Below are positions 13,833-27,030 of a DNA stretch of 64,000 bases, piece by piece. Source of the stretch: Epiperipatus broadwayi (lineage: Eukaryota > Onychophora > Udeonychophora > Euonychophora > Peripatidae); contig JAQFVV010012498.1 of assembly GCA_028023455.1 (NCBI GenBank), positions 1,304,001 to 1,368,000 on the forward strand. The letters are read 5' to 3'. The notes beneath the pieces are model-generated. The model searched no databases, was not told the DNA's origin, and saw nothing but the letters and a program-made list of their open reading frames with translations. Every line of letters begins with the position of its first letter. Within the stretch, counting starts at the first letter, position 1. Both the position numbers and the translations under genes were made by a program.

Positions 13833-15110
13833 TTAAAATGAGTGGAATTGAAAATCAAAAAAAAAAAACAAGAAAATATTTTTTCTGATCAAAAATAACA
13901 TCTTAAGGAAATGTTGGAGGTGGAAGTAATAAGGTTGGAAATAGAAAAATAGATCATATGAAAGATAGGGAAGTAAGTAAAAATCTCCAATGTAAGGTAA
14001 CAGGAGAGAAGAAAGTTGTTGAGTTTGAAGAAAAAAAGGGTTTTGATGAAATGTGTGCATTTATAATGCAAATGAATGAATATTTTAGTGAATCTTTGAA
14101 TGAACCTTTGAATGAAGAGATAGAAGAAAATACTAAATCTTTAAGAGAAGACTATAAGTCTTTGAATGAAAAATTAGAAAAAATAATAAATCTTTAAAAA
14201 AAGATGATGAATCTTTAAAGGAAAAGTTAGAAAAAAATGATAAAAAGTTAGAAAAGTTAGAAAAAAATATGAGTAATGCTATGGTTGAAAACCAACAAGC
14301 CATTAAGTTAATAATGAGATTTATAAAAAAAAATTGGAAGCATTAAATAAAATGTTCACTGCAAATGAAAAAGTTATAGATATATTAAAAGAGGAAATAG
14401 ATGAAAAATTAGAGGCATGTGTGCATAAAAATGGTCAAGTTTTTAAAGCTCAGATTGAAGAGTTATTAAAAAATGCCAAGATAATGAAGATGAGATTAAT
14501 GAGAAGATAAAGCAGTTGGATGAAGCTTTATTTAGTGATGTTAGAAGTATTAAGAATCAAATGAAGTTAATCGAAAGTAAAATTAAACTTGTAAAAACAG
14601 AATTAAAAAAAGAAATTGATAAAAGTAATATGGAATTTAAAAAAAAAGATGAACTGGGAATAAAAAAAAATTATAGGTTATAAGATCTAGTAAAGCTGAA
14701 GATCAAAAGTATTGATCTAAAGTTGGGGAAAAGTTTAAAAAATTAGAGAATGAATTAATAGATCAAATAGAGAAAAATAAAGAGATAAGTGAAGGGAATA
14801 ATAGTCAAAAAGAATTGAGCAATATAAGCATTAATCAAGTTGGTAAAATGAAGTTGGCTAATCAAATACAGGATAGCCATCTTAAAATTAAAGAAATTCA
14901 AAAAAGTAAACATGACAGATTAAAATGTTCTGAAAGGTTAGGAAAGAAAAGTTCTAGTAAAATTTTACGAGATAAATCTGTTGATGAAAACTGTGACAAG
15001 ATAGAACATATAGAAGATATTACAAATAACAGAGGGAAAAATAAGTATGTGTCAGGAAGCAGAACATGGTTGCAATTGCTAATCAGTAGAGGAAAGAATA
15101 AGTACAAATA
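13833..15110 (+). pseudogene. Coiled-coil leader of a decayed gag (LTR retrotransposon)
   Basis: Open stretches at 13958-14197 and 14815-15111, with frameshifted material between, are extremely rich in Lys, Glu, Asn and Leu. They contain repeated short phrases such as SLNEKLEKI, LEKLEKN, KSIKNQMKLIE and KIKEIQKSKHDR, which read as a long coiled coil. The strand and spacing lead straight into the gag domain at 15131. I infer a single ancestral N-terminal region broken by several small indels. A host coiled-coil exon is possible but unlikely given the gag next door. There is no start context worth naming. Confidence 0.5.
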
Positions 15111-15130
15111 ATTTCATAGCAATAGGATTT

Positions 15131-15624
15131 ATGAAAATAAAACCCTTTAATGGGGATTATATGGAGAATCCTTCAGAATTTCTAAATAATTTGGATGAAT
15201 TGTTTTCTCTGTGTCCTATGTCAGAAAGGAAAAAAATAGCCATTTTGAGTAATCATCTATATGTTGCTGCAAAAGATTGGTGGCACTTGCTGTTCAAGAA
15301 ACCCACAGTATATGGAGATTTTAAATACTTAATATTATCTAGTTTTTGGAAATCTGACAAACAAGATTGTATTAGATGGAAAAATATATTAATGAAAGTG
15401 GTTATGCAAAGTTTTTCCATAACCAGGCTGTCAGACTGAAAACCCTTAACTCTTTCTCTTTGTCAGAAACATAAATTGTAAGATTAATTAGACATAATCT
15501 ACCACATCATGTTGAACAAATCCTTATTGTAGTGGATAGGTATACCATTGAGGAGGTTACTGAAATTTTAGCTGCTTTAGAAGTGAGTGAGGATAATAAG
15601 AGATGGGGATCATGTGATGTTTAG
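15131..15624 (+). pseudogene. Retrotransposon gag (capsid-like) domain, broken
   Basis: The frame from 15131 reads FNGDYMENPSEFLNNLDELF, then AKDWW (W50 and W51), YGDFKYLIL and FWKSDKQ (residues 72-78). This is the signature order of Ty3-type retrotransposon gag (NPxEFL, WW, FW..KQ..R). Near 15375 the frame shifts; the continuing frame gives YINESGYAKFFHNQ, one stop, LIRHNLPHHVEQIL and TIEEVTEILAALE, ending at a stop at 15622-15624. That is the expected C-terminal half of the domain. One frameshift and one stop mean it is a relic. Gag packages element RNA in cytoplasmic particles. No protease, RT or integrase is recognisable downstream. Confidence 0.75.
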
Positions 15625-15850
15625 TGATAATATAGATAGAAATAGAAATCTTAAGGATAAGATAAATTATCCAGTTGCTGCAATGAAAATTAGACCCATA
15701 TGCCTTGTAGTTATTAGGAGGGAACCATATTTTGGTGTAAAAAGTGGAACTATTTCTAAAGTGAGAAATCATAGTATAGTAAATAAAATAAGGAGTATAC
15801 CTCTAATTCAGGATAGCCAGCCATCAACAAGTGGAATCACTACTATTTAA
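15625..15850 (+). pseudogene. Gag tail, possible decayed zinc knuckle
   Basis: The frame of 15587-15850 continues past the gag domain with basic, Ser/Thr-rich sequence ending SQPSTSGITTI. Around 15704-15745 it has a Cys, then RREPYFG, where a CCHC knuckle (C-x2-C-x4-H-x4-C) would be expected after a gag. The other Cys and His are not present. Position supports a decayed nucleocapsid; the sequence alone does not prove it. Confidence 0.3.
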
Positions 15851-16205
15851 AAAAAAAAAAGGATGCAACGCCAAAGATAAATTAATGTAAAGTTAGGGAG
15901 GTCTTTGTTTATGTATTCCTTACAAAATCATAAAACAAGTTGGAGAGAATGCTTTTATGCTTTCAACTCCAGGAGGTATTAGGGAAACATAGAAGTCTCA
16001 TTCCTTACTCTGTTAGAATATAAAGCAGAAGTTGTAAAAGTTTATATGGTAAGAATTATTCTTAAAAATATTGTGGTATTTTAGAGTTTGTAAATTTTTC
16101 AAGAGTAAAAATAATTTTGGTTTGTTTATTTTAAGGAAGTGAGACAGTAGTGGTAAGTATAAATTTTTTTTTTAGGGTAAGCATTATAAAATTTAAAATT
16201 AAATG

Positions 16206-16345
16206 AAGGGAGGAGAAGTTGTGCCTTTTTTATTGGCACTCCATCATAAAACAAATTGAGAATAAATTTTAAAATGTATAATTTTAAATTTTATAAAGTC
16301 AAAAATTTTACTCATTAAACTATGAAAAATAACAGACATTTTATA
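16206..16345 (+). other. Possible polypurine tract and 3' LTR start of the gag element
   Basis: A purine-only run (AAGGGAGGAGAAG, about 16206-16218) is followed at once by TTGTGCCTTTTTTATTGG and, about 70 bp on, TAATTTTAAATTTTATAA. A polypurine tract followed by TG is how the 3' LTR of a retrotransposon begins. The two ~5 kb repeats at 36.6 and 48.9 kb start TTGTGCCC-TTTTC/TTGTC-TATAGG or TGTAGG and carry AAATTTTAAATTTTA at a similar distance. Pol is missing between gag and this site, so an internal deletion would be needed. Confidence 0.35.
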
Positions 16346-19300
16346 TATATATATATAATTTAATCATCGTATTAAGGATGGATAGTGAAATTTAGTTATG
16401 TAGAAATCCTGTTAATATAATTTTGTTTTGCATCTTACTTATAAAACAGTTTGTTTTGCTTTGTAATAAGTTATTTTTTCAAAAATATATAAACTGTTTT
16501 TCTTTTTTTCACTAAAAAGCTAGATTTACAAGTAGTATGCAATCATGTATCTTTCCATATATATATATATAATAAATTGACCAACTTTTTATATCCCATG
16601 AACTTAGAATCTTAAATGCATCATCATCCATTGTTATTTCTCTTACTGGATGTGGCTTTCCCAGTAGAGACCTTGCTCCATGATATAGCTTGGATTAGAA
16701 ATAGAGAGTAGTAGTGGTAGGAACATTTAGATGAAAAATGTAGAAGATAATCAGCAATTGAATATCAATAAGTTATTATCATCATCATTTATAAGTTGCC
16801 CTATTAAATACCTACACTAATAAAGAACAACAAATATTTTAATATTGTCTTGTCAGCCATATGCATGTACTACATGAACAATTATAGTGATGATACTTAC
16901 CCAGAATCCTTCCACAGAAGAACTGAATAAAAACCCAATTGCCAGTTGGAAAGCCTTTTTTTTCAATCTTGAATTACTTTTTATCTGAAAAATATCCAGA
17001 AGCTAGTATCCTCACGAATAATCAGATAACTATATAACATTACTTTGGCATAGCTGTATGAAAAAAACCCTAATTTTCTTGGGAATGTTCAACTAATTAA
17101 AATTTTTTATAGTTCCAACCAAATACAAAGCCCACTTTATAATTATGATAGATAGATACATACACAACTATATACAAATCTATTAATACATAGATAAAAA
17201 CTTATATACAAATATATTCTAATTCTAAAAAAGAATTGAAATTATCAAATAGATCTAAAAATGCCTCTATCCTATATGTGAAATGCCCAGACAAACTTGT
17301 TTTCCTTATACCAACATACATAAGGAATTATATAATATTAAAATCTTTCTGGAAATTTTTTAATATCTTGATTTAAACTTGTTAAAAATAGTTCAATTTT
17401 TTTGTGAATTGCTTTCGAAGCCCTCATCTACTTGTAACTTTATTGAATTTAATTTATATGGTACCATTGCATAAATTGGTTAGTTTTGAGCATTTCTGTT
17501 CTAATATAGTGTTTATGCGAATTTAAAATGATTAATTGGCAAAACTTAATATGTTCAGATATATCACAAATTTATTACATAGCTTTAGAATTAAGAAGAG
17601 AACTATTGTAAATATTTTAAATCAGTTTTACACTGAAAGAAAAAATAATAGAAATATATATGTTAAAAATGGATAGCATTACTACCAAATAAGATGCATA
17701 TATTGCAATTATTTGATTTTTATTAGAAAAAGTAAGGATGAGATATATTAAAATAATCACTGCCAAATTGTATATATAATTGTGTATATACTTATGTTGG
17801 TAAATGAAAATACTATTTGATGAAAGCATTTCATAAATATAAGCTTTGCTTTTATAAAGTTTGTAACATTAATTTTAATGGCTTATTAAAAGTGTGTATA
17901 TGTTGCAAAATGTAATAAATATTTCAATTTTAATTTAGATGATGATTTTGTTTACATTATAAAAATGATTTAATGAAAGTGAGATTTTAATAATTGGAAG
18001 TTATAATGACAGCAAATTTTAGTAATGATTTTTATGCAGCTAAATTATATATACAGTGTGATTATAAACTATTAAAAATGATGCATATGCCAAAACATAT
18101 CCAGAGTTTTATATTTATTAATTTGATATTTATTTATTATAGATTGAATACAAGTTATGGTTTTTCGCATACTCAATATATATTGCTATAGAATTAATTT
18201 ACATCACAAAAACAGACATATGATATGTCCCCCAAAAACTCAAGTTCGAATACTAGAGAGAATGATTGTTAAAATGATAATCACAAGAATAAATCTTAAA
18301 AGGATAGTTATATAAAGTTAAGATGATTGATAAAGGGTTTATTGTCTACTTAGAATATGTTGGACTCTAGTTTAAATTAAGAAAAGAATGATTGTCCTGA
18401 ATTATTTTTATTTGTGTGTAGTAAATTATCTTTGTTTGAATATAAATGTAGTATAGTCTGATGTAAAATTATAAATGTATTGTATATACATATATACGAA
18501 AAGATAAATAAAACATACATATATTTATTATTTTTATTTTGAAAAAGGTTCACATTTATTAGTTTTACTTAGGGATATGAGGTCAGATACTGCAGATTTT
18601 ATATTTTTTTTTTAAGAAAAAAGAAACAAGAATTCCATATTGTCAGAACTAAAGATAGAGCTTTGATAAAAAAAAAATACTGATCAGATTTGAAAATGCT
18701 GTCTGATTTTATTTTTAAATTATTTATAAAAATGTTAATCTGTCTGGAATTTCAGAATTTTGAAAAGCAATTTTTCTGTTTTGTTTGTGTATAAATAAAA
18801 TTACCAATTTGAAAACAGTTAATTACTTCTAATTAATATCAGGTATGATAATTAAGTTTATAATTAAAAAAAAAATTAAGTATGTATGGAATATAAAAAT
18901 AATTAATAAATATTAGATTATGTATAAAACATGGCAAAGTTAGGTATATGAATTTTAAAGTTTTGATAAATATATATTTTTAGTCATATGTTGGAGTAGC
19001 TATATAAAAAACACTATCATGCTATTGTTAAGAAAAGATAACACATTTTTATAAAGATAAAAAATACAAAAAGTAGACATGGAGGTAGTGAAAGTTTAAA
19101 CCACCAACCTAAAGCAAAATGAATAATAAAGCTATAAAAGCATCTTCAATGTCTTACATGTTTTAGTACAATGATAGATTAAATTTTAGAGCATAAGGTC
19201 CTAATCAGTGATATAGCTATAAAGAGTACTTATTAGTTTTATTCACATTTCAGCTATGAAAAATAACATTTGCTGTGGAATATTTATCAATATGACCACT

Positions 19301-20700
19301 TAAGTAATTATTAGAAATATGTTATCTGGGGTACTTTATATAATTCTCAAAAACTCATTGGGGTTAAGATCATAATTTACAGACAATACTCATTATAGCT
19401 AATATTGACTATGCTTTTAAGTGTGTTAGCTTTACTAGAAATTTATTCCATCTTACTGATATAAAGTTGTAAGAGATAAATTTGTAATCTATTCTGCAAA
19501 CATTCCAACTTCAAAAAGTTGAAGATAACAAAGAGAAAGTAAAATTAGCTGCCTATAAGTTATTTAAATACATATTCAAATCAGATCATGAACAAAAATA
19601 ATTGATTATTTAGTAGTTATTATAGACTGGCAAAGAATTGATTTAAAATAGGTATCTGAATTGAAACGCTTAAGCTAGATTAAAATTCATGATAATATTT
19701 AATTATACACTTTAGTCTTGCAGAATTAATTGAATATATATATTTTTAAATTTTATATTTATAAATTATTTGTTGTAGCTAAGAGTATAAACTTGTCTGA
19801 ATATTTATAGATAATTTGAACTTTACAATGATTCCAGAAATAGAAATTGTCGCTGATTTAGTGGTTTTTAGATGAGCACAATTTTCAATAATGTTATTGA
19901 AATTGAATTGTATGAATTTGGGATATATAACTTAATTAGTAAATAAAGCCCAGAAATTTGAGCTTAATACAGTTTAAATTTAATTACATGAATGTTGGTT
20001 AATATATTTCAAATGTGTCAATTTCAGTACTATTTTATGTTCATGTGTATGTGTAAATATGTAACCATGTGAAATCTTTATCAAATAATTTTATTTAATA
20101 AAATTTTTATAGTTATGTAAAATCAATTTCAAATCCATTGCTATTCTTTTTTGCTTATCGGTCTTATTTATATTATTTAGTTAAGGATATAGATTATTGT
20201 CAAAATGCTCAAGTTTTTAGCTATTTTCCAAGGAATTAATGGCGAAGAGATAGGATTATATTAGTTAAGAATTAATCATTATTAATAGCCTTTGTTAGTA
20301 AAATCATACCTTGTAAGAATATATTTTCTAAATTAAACTACAAAATCTTGATGACTCTTAAACCAACAACTGAAAGAGTGATTCTGCAATCGATAATAAT
20401 CAGGAAATATAATCTACATTCTGTATGGAACATAGCTAAATCATTATCAATAATCCTCAGGGTTGCAACTTTTTAATGTAAATAATAAACTACTTTTGAT
20501 GAATTAATATCAATATTAAATGGAGTGTGATGATTAATCTCCTCATATCTTCTTAATCTATATAATTATTGATATAGTACATGGGTTAATCACTACTTCA
20601 ACCTTAATTATATTTCTCATCTTGATATAATTGGTAATTTGCAGTATAATTATGTGACTACATAGTTTACAGAATAAGAAAACACTTTACTATCATATAA
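16345..20700. other. AT-rich non-coding stretch
   Basis: No recognisable gene or element. Small frames at 17617-17829 (minus) and 17994-18191 (plus) have only low-complexity hydrophobic residues. There are TA tracts at about 16341-16357 and 16557-16571. A B-box-like AAGTTCGAATACT at 18242 has no A box at tRNA spacing. Confidence 0.55.
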
Positions 20701-20702
20701 AC

Positions 20703-20880
20703 CAGTGGTCTTCAACCTTTTCACACCTTTGGACCAGCAAAAATAAGGATAAGATTTTGCAGACCAGAAGAAGTCTACAGATAAATTTTCTTAAAGATTT
20801 AAACTGCCTGGCCTTAGATAAGCATAATTGTTATAACTGACCAAAGGGTGAATAAACTATGCTGGGGGGTAATAAAATAA
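20703..20880 (+). mobile_element. hAT-like terminal sequence (one end only)
   Basis: CAGTGGTCTTCAACCTTTT followed by CACACCTTTGGACCAG closely resembles the start of many hAT-superfamily elements and their MITEs (CAGTGGTTCTCAACC type), which then run into a GGACC/GGCCC block. I could not find the matching inverted end nearby, so the copy is a fragment or its other end has decayed. No transposase is visible. Confidence 0.5.
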
Positions 20881-22404
20881 GATGATGATGAAATTAAAAT
20901 AAAATAAAATATTGATGAACTATGATGACAATGTTGGTGATGATAAATGAAAACCTGAAATATTAATTGGATACTATTAAACAAAAACAAAAGGGTTCTA
21001 AATTTAAATAATAAATGAAGAAAGTTTAAGTCTTTGAGATTTTAATGAATCAATAAAACAATAAGAATGAAGATATGAGACTAAGATAATACATACCAAA
21101 TAACTTGAGAAATAAAATCTAATAACAAAATCAAAGTAAACTATTAATCAATAATTTAATTTCTCAGGATTCATATAACTTTAAATTTCAATAATTTTAT
21201 GACGTATATCTACTATCCAATTATAGAAAATTAAAATGACTTATATTATATAAAGGGAATGACTAAAGGATATCTAATTACTTTAATGGTAACAACAAGG
21301 GTAAACTTCAAATTTTATAATAAATCAACAATAGTCATGTTAATCATTAAATATCTTGAAATATTTTAATCACAATTGTAACAATACCAGTAGAACAATT
21401 ATTATATAATCTCTGAATAATTTAGATTTGATTACTATGAACAATATGACCAAGTTCTGTGAATGATGGTATCTTACAATTTATTGAAATATTATTCTTT
21501 AAAATTAAATATTTTACTTTTACAATATCATTTTAAATAGTATCTTGGTATAATATCAACAATACTTTATTCAGTCAATATTACAATTTTATATACACTC
21601 CACATAAGAGTTTAATAAAATTGACTGATGATATGCTGAACATATAATAAAACTGATAATACTGAGTGATGATGATGGTGATAGCAATAACAATAATGTG
21701 TGGATACTGCTAAGCAATAAGGTTACTAACAAGTATAATAAATTTCCAAAAACAAATTTTATTTACAATATTTACAGATTTCAAATTTAACAATAAAATA
21801 TATCTTTTATCAAAATTAAAAAAAAACAACATAAAACAAAATTTAGTTAGCATAACTAAATATTAACAGAGAAAGATCTCCTTGAATCAAATCCAAAATT
21901 ATAGTACATTATTACCCTTTTTGTACTATTCTTATTTACACCCATCCATTAATCTAAATTTTTTTTTTTAGCTCATTACACATGAGTATTATAATTTATT
22001 CACTACATTTAGGTTTATTAAATTTCTTTAACCAAAATTAAAAATGTTAGTTAGGCAATTATAAGATTACTACTAAATAAATGGTAGGCAGTAATAACTA
22101 ATGCTAGGCAGTTCAGAATATTGAATATTTTCTCAGGCATTAATAATCATATTTATTTTATCATTTTATGAAGATTATATACACTTCTTAATTTTATTTA
22201 TTTAAGACATTGGGTTGGTAGTATAACACAATTCTACTCAAAATAAATTAATATTACCATAAATCCTTAATTAATTCCTTAATATCATATAATATACTTT
22301 TCTCTAATATTATTGAAAATTTTGATATATTAATGTTTAACTATAAATATCAAATAACAAATGCAGCATGGGTATTCAAGATCACTTTGGGTAGATAATG
22401 TACT

Positions 22405-22477
22405 AGTATAATAGTATAATACTATAACTTAATACTTAATATAATAATATAATACTATAACTTAATACTTAATATAG
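22405..22477. repeat. Short tandem duplication (~36 bp unit)
   Basis: The phrase TATAATACTATAACTTAATACTTAATATA occurs twice in direct succession with only 1-2 differences. It has no other content. Confidence 0.85.
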
Positions 22478-24944
22478 GAATATTATTATCATCATTTGTT
22501 TGATGCTAACATGGTTCGTATATATCATTCATACTTTGAAGGATGATTTCATTGTTACAAAACATTAAATTGTCAAGACTTAATGGTATGAAATCTAATG
22601 CCATATGTAATATATATCCATGAGTATATCAGTGTTGAGCCAAGACAAATAAATATACCAGTAACCTAGACCATGGTCATTCCATGATTATGGATGGTCT
22701 AAAATTCTAGTGCCGTTACTTGGAAACACCTATAGGGATATGAGGAAAAGAGGTGGTTAATCTCTTAGCTATGAAAATACATGAAAGTCCTTTATAAGAA
22801 TATAGGCTCTTGATTAGCTCAAAAATCTATGGGCATCATGCATGATTTACCCATGATGATGACTTTTCACACTTTCATGCAGGGTAAGGAAAAAAGTATG
22901 CCTCACATGAGATGACATGGATACAAAGACAAATAACAAAAATAGCAATGCAATATATCATAATTTTCTAATATGGCAACAACCAAATCTCACCAATAAA
23001 CAACATTTATTTTATAAATGTCAACACTGAACAAATAGAATATAATCAAATTAATGCATGGAAATTAAAATATTAATGATCAACTCAAGAACAATCTCCA
23101 ACTGTAATAATACATAATACAACATGAAACACAATATTAAATATGCCTGGATTTGATTAAAACTGAACTTTACCTCACATGATCATTTAGTAATTGCAGC
23201 ATTACCAAAAGATATTAAATACAAAATGTAACCTAATAAAATTTTAACAATTTATCTCAAAATAATTTTACCTTTCCTTATGATCACTTTTAAATATAAA
23301 CCCATGTTTAACTATAGATATTATTGTGAATCTCATCATAATTTAGCTTATTTTCATTAGGACCAAATGTTAACATAAATATATACCCAATTTGTATTTT
23401 CACTCAGATACCTTTTGTTTATAAGCAAACTGCTTGTTGACTTTACAAATATTAAACACATAAGATTATAATAACACACAATAATAAAAAATATATTCTC
23501 AAATAAGGTTTCTTCACATTCCTTCTGTGAAGAAAAGAAAGACTTGTATGTTACAACTTATGCTGCCAAATTATTCTAAGCCTCATAATGTTTTTTACTT
23601 ATCAAACTATCTTATTTCCCTTGGATTTTCACAGTATTTTCCCACCATAAATATCTTAAGCAAATTATTTCTTCTTTATGTGAACATCAATTGAATTATG
23701 AGACAAATCAAATAAACATTTATTAATAAAATTATTACCAAGTCACTAAATAATTATGGTTTCTTCTTTTAACATTTTTAATATTTTAAAATAGATGAAA
23801 ATACAATGCTAAAGATGAATGCTGATTTTAATATTATCATAGTAGATAATTATTTAGTTTGAAGAAACAATTTAGTTATCTAGTAAATATTCTAATTTCT
23901 TTAAAATTCACAATATCATTAATATGACAAATTATACATTTGGAATTAAGCTGAACAGTGAAGTAATATTGGCAAATACTATTATTCTATTTAATAAACC
24001 TGACAATTCTGCCATAACCAAGCAAAGTTTTATGAAGTCATATCCAGTTTTTCTTTTATTGAGTTTAAGATCATTTATATCATTTAACACTAGTAATTTC
24101 AAGATAAGTATTTCTTTAAATAACTCTAATATCAATAGTTTATTTATTCATAACTAATGGAATTTAGACTAGGATAAGTTATTATTATTACTAATTTAAG
24201 TATAATGAAATAAGCATAATTATTTCCCATGCATTTATAAATTTTATAACATTAGATATAATTAGTGGCATAAATACTTATCTCAGAATAGTGTTCAATT
24301 TTATAGAAATATTTTCTGAATGTACTAAGGAAATTATTTAGCAATAAAAGTTATATATATTACTCTTACTATAGTTCATTTTCCATTTTCCCTTATGAAT
24401 GAAAGTTCCAAATTTATTTTCTGTCACAAATTTAAATTTATTATAATGATGTTTACTATATTTCTTACAGTTGTTATAACTAAAACATGAGTTAATTGTT
24501 GAAGATTTAGGTTTATGAGTTTTTTGAACTTCTTATATTTAGGTTCACTTTTGGCAGCCAATTTCTTGGTACAATTTTTTAGTCTTGTCCATAAACTTCA
24601 ATTTCAAATTATGATCCAGTGGTCAACATTGTGTTCCCCTGTGGTTGAAAGGTCCTTTAAATTTTACTTCATGGCTTACTAATTAATAATAAAAATGCTT
24701 TATTATTTTTACTACAGAAAAATAAATTTCAAATAATTTAGATATTTTACATAATAAATTGGCTTCTTTGACAGTCAGTTATCTTTCCCAATCATCAATA
24801 ATAGCCTTCCTGACAATCTACAATAATCTCCTCAATCTATAATAACCTCCCCCTATTTTATTTGTGCAAGCCTATTTATAGACTTTTAGCCAAGGGCTGA
24901 CCATAAAATAATAAACAAGTCAAATTATTAAACAATTCAAAATA

Positions 24945-24992
24945 CAGCAAAACTCTCCATATAGTAGTGATCATGTGATGTTTAGTGGTTTA
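24945..24992. repeat. F2 repeat terminal fragment
   Basis: CAGCAAAACTCTCCATATAG matches the complement of the F2 arm end (CTGTATGGAGAGTTTTGCCTG at 10.8 kb). It runs directly into GTGATCATGTGATGTTTA, the F2 terminus. Only the two tips are present, as if the interior had been deleted or this were a minimal foldback. Confidence 0.65.
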
Positions 24993-25489
24993 AGTCAAAT
25001 TATTCTAAGTGATTATATTTGCCTAAAATTAATAAATCTCCACCTTTAAGCAAATGATAATATTTAATGATTAATTATGCTATTTAACTCAAAATAACTT
25101 TAATTTTAAGTCTGTTGATAACTATTATTTAACAATAAAAAATTAAAGTACTTCTATGGTTTTATTTAAAAACAATATTAAATATTTAATTAGAAATATT
25201 AAAACTAATTTATTTAACAGATCATATGTGAGCATGCTCACACCCAATCTGGTAGAGAGCTAACCTATATGATGAACAGTTCAATTCTTTACTATTCTAA
25301 AGAGATTTATTTATTAAATTGATCTATTTTCATCCACCAAAATTAATAATAATTTAGACCACACCACTGACTCAATGACAGATTTAATAATTAAGATTAT
25401 TGTTGATCAAAATTTAAAATTTTAGTTAATTGACTGATAAAATATGGCTTGAGGAATATCAAGCTCAACCATAAGATTACAATATATAT

Positions 25490-26345
25490 CATTAAAATCA
25501 GTCAATGCTTAGACAATCCCAATATCAATAACAATCAACAAGTTCAAACTTGTCAAGGCAACCTTCTTTTAACAATAAATGTGGAATCTGACCTTTATTT
25601 ATAGTCCAATATAATTATATAGATACCAAAGATTACAACTTGACTACAGAGATTGAAATTATTGATACAAAGTATTTTAAATAAACCTCCTTTAACAGGT
25701 AAATATAACCTGGTCTGAATGCAAATAAATAAATAATTAATTATAACATTACAAACTGCAATTGAAATTTTCAAATTGCATTCAAAGTATTACTTAAATA
25801 ATAAGTATATTAATGCTCAAGGATAAATGGGTTATTTATACTTTTTTGTATCAATTTTTGTCAAGTTGCAATATTTAGTGTCTGTATAAATATATTGGAC
25901 CATAAATAAAGGTGGGATTCCACTTTATTGTTAAAAGGAGATTACCTTGACAACAGTTTGAAATTGTTGATTATTATAGATATTGCAATTGTCTAAGTCT
26001 TGACTGGTTTTTAATGATTGCTTACAAATCCCATTTAGCCTTGAACTTTATTACACTTATTATTTAAGTAATACTTTGGGTGCAATTTGAAAATTTCAAT
26101 TGTAGTTTGTAATGTTATAATTGACTATTTATTAGTCTGCCTTCAGAGAAAGTTATATTTACATGTTAAGGAAGTTTATTTAAACTTCTTTGTATCAATA
26201 ATTTCAATCTCTGTGATCAAGTTGCAATTTTTAATTTACATATAAATATATCGGATCATAAATAAAGGTGGGATAATTACTTGCAAACCCATTTAGTTTG
26301 AGCATTATTACACTTATATTAGTAAATATACATAAAAAGCCTTTT
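25490..26345. repeat. Head-to-head array of ~356 bp X-Y repeats
   Basis: On plus, block X (CAAGTTGCAA ... ATAAATAAAGGTGGGAT ... TTGTCTAAGTCTTGACTG) at about 25862-26020 is followed by block Y (CCCATTTAG ... GCAATTTGAAAATTTCAATTG ... TTGTATCAATAATTTCAATC) at about 26030-26215. X then starts again at 26218, a 356 bp period, and a fragment of Y follows at 26288. From 25831 back to about 25500 the same Y-X order is read on minus. The junction is therefore an inverted dimer with small spacing. It resembles a satellite or foldback element and has no coding content. Confidence 0.8.
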
Positions 26346-27030
26346 TGACACAATTTGTGCCATTCTTAAGTGTTCATCATATATCGTAATGTTAATCAAT
26401 TATTGCAGATAAAATGCAATCTAGTGTTCCACAATGATAGTAAAATAGCAATAATAACAAAATAAAATATTAATAAAATAAAATTATGATACAGAAATTT
26501 AGTAAATGTTGAAAAAATTGATTACATGACATAACAATGTACAGAATAAATAAGAACATATCCTATACGTCTTATATATTAGCTTATTATATACTTTTCC
26601 ATTCATTTTTAAATTTTAAGTTTTGCTTAATAAAAAATACTTCATATATTTTGTAATGAATGTATAAAATGGATGTATCATATTACCTATTAATTGCATT
26701 TTATGTTTTAAGTTCTTATATCTGTTTCCCTGTATGACTGTAGAAAATTATATTGCAATGGTCATAATTAATTTTATAGAAAATTCATTTTTTATATTTT
26801 ATGTCTTCTATTATTTTATAATTAGTTATTAATTATTCTAGATTTTTACTATTTGTCCATCCAATATTTATATGTTTATCAATATAAATTTTTGTTTTTT
26901 TATTAATGCATTATAAAATATAAAATAAATAATGAAGGATATAATAAATTACTAAAAGATCTTACTACTACAATAAAAAAACTAATATATAAAACTGATT
27001 AATAAAATGAAAAATTATAATTGAATATAA
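26345..27030. other. AT-rich non-coding stretch
   Basis: Nothing recognisable; poly-A/T-rich sequence leading into the broken RT that follows. Confidence 0.5.

Larger units (their letters stand above)
20881..25480. other. AT-rich non-coding stretch
   Basis: No gene found. A 77-codon frame (23924-24157, plus) has an equally long antisense partner and no domain. The stretch contains a short tandem duplication near 22405-22477 and one F2 repeat tip at 24950-24990, listed separately. Confidence 0.55.

Noticed and set aside
18230-18260. tRNA gene or SINE at AAGTTCGAATACT
   Set aside because: B-box-like only; no A box, no cloverleaf and no terminator at the right spacing.
24600-24660. Second end of the hAT-like element (CCAGTGGTCAAC ... 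GTGGTTGAAAGG)
   Set aside because: Similarity to the 20703 end is too short and the orientation is wrong for a 4 kb element.
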